Shown in pieces: positions 13,311 through 13,568 of a stretch of DNA of 13,568 bases. The DNA is from an uncultured Rubrobacteraceae bacterium (lineage in GTDB: Bacteria > Actinomycetota > Rubrobacteria > Rubrobacterales > Rubrobacteraceae). The notes under the pieces are model-generated. The model was given only the letters and a program-made list of their open reading frames with translations, ran no database searches and was not told the origin of the DNA. The stretch's first letter is position 1; every line of letters begins with the position of its first letter. The stretch lies in contig CADCVI010000064.1 in NCBI GenBank assembly GCA_902806105.1, positions 1-13,568 of the forward strand, in the 5' to 3' direction. A program made the position numbers and the translations under genes.

Positions 13311-13568
13311 TGCTTTCCTTCCTCGTGGGTAAAGTTCGGAGCTTCCCGCGCGGAGAACGCATCGCTCCCCGTCGCTCCCGCCCTGGATCGAGCCCGCTCG
13401 CGGGACTCTCTTTCGCGCCAGGCACGGACCTCTCGATGGTTGCCGGATAATAGCACGCCCGGCACGTCCTCTCCATCCCACGCGGCGGGCCTCGTGTACA
13501 CCGGCGGCCCGATAGAGCCCTCCTCGGAGAACGACTCCCCGGCCAGGCTCTCGGCGTTTCCGAGCACC
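13307..13568 (-). CDS. trmD: tRNA (guanine-N1)-methyltransferase TrmD, C-terminal part (runs off the window)
   Basis: TrmD makes m1G37 in tRNAs and so prevents +1 frameshifting. Only the last 86 residues are present. [16 protein letters not shown] leads to [32 protein letters not shown], the conserved end of the trefoil-knot domain and the linker to the C-terminal helical domain, which holds the catalytic Asp in homologues. The C-terminal domain is short here: after ERES come about 35 residues without clear conservation. The gene enters from beyond 13568 and ends TGA within the ATGA overlap with rplS. rimM is expected just outside the window. Confidence 0.93.
   Translation of the reverse strand, partial: VLGNAESLAGESFSEEGSIGPPVYTRPAAWDGEDVPGVLLSGNHREVRAWRERESRERARSRAGATGSDAFSAREAPNFTHEEGKQ

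Noticed and set aside
13311..13481. A 57-codon N-terminal extension of L19
   Set aside because: It overlaps the conserved TrmD C-terminus, and the ATG at 13310 has a strong Shine-Dalgarno site and the normal L19 length.
1..13568. Mobile element, CRISPR array, defence island, tRNA or rRNA
   Set aside because: No transposase, integrase, direct-repeat array or RNA gene signature was seen on either strand; the space is filled by conserved housekeeping genes of uniform composition.

Overview
This 13.6 kb window is a dense, GC-rich chromosomal housekeeping block. Every gene lies on the minus strand, so transcription runs from high to low coordinates. Reading in that direction the order is trmD (3' end only), rplS, rnhB, yraN, comM, dprA, a WhiG/FliA-type sigma factor, rpsB, tsf, pyrH, frr, uppS, cdsA, dxr, rseP and ispG. 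A dprA-sigma factor-rpsB-tsf-pyrH-frr order is characteristic of Actinobacteria. Together with the high GC, the short EF-Ts and the long acidic tail on S2, this suggests a deep-branching actinobacterium such as a Rubrobacter relative. That placement is inference from protein character and synteny, not from a search.

Layout. (1) 13568-11974: tRNA and ribosome maturation (TrmD, L19), then RNase HII and the YraN nuclease-like protein, all coupled or nearly touching. (2) A gap of about 150 bp, then 11814-8314: ComM, DprA and the sigma factor, joined by overlapping stop and start codons. This is a transformation/DNA-processing module that ends in a flagellar/sporulation-class sigma factor. (3) A 189 bp gap that can fold into a nested stem structure just upstream of rpsB. 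(4) 8124-5103: S2, EF-Ts, UMP kinase and ribosome recycling factor, the classic translation cluster. (5) 5006-218: UppS, CdsA, Dxr, RseP and IspG. These give two steps of the MEP isoprenoid pathway, undecaprenyl diphosphate synthesis, CDP-diacylglycerol synthesis and a site-2 membrane protease. (6) 217-1: no supportable gene, but two strong hairpins that probably end the transcript.

I see no mobile element, CRISPR array, tRNA, rRNA or foreign island, and I do not claim a new defence or biosynthetic system. What deserves a second look is regulatory or organisational. There is a candidate structured rpsB leader with a TTG (or ATT) start, and S2 carries a tail of about 119 residues that is strongly acidic. 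cdsA has no ATG, GTG or TTG for about 66 codons after the uppS stop, although the frame is clearly coding. All eight non-overlapping gene junctions keep the same reading frame, and TGA stops occur only inside 4-base stop/start overlaps. Non-ATG starts are unusually frequent.
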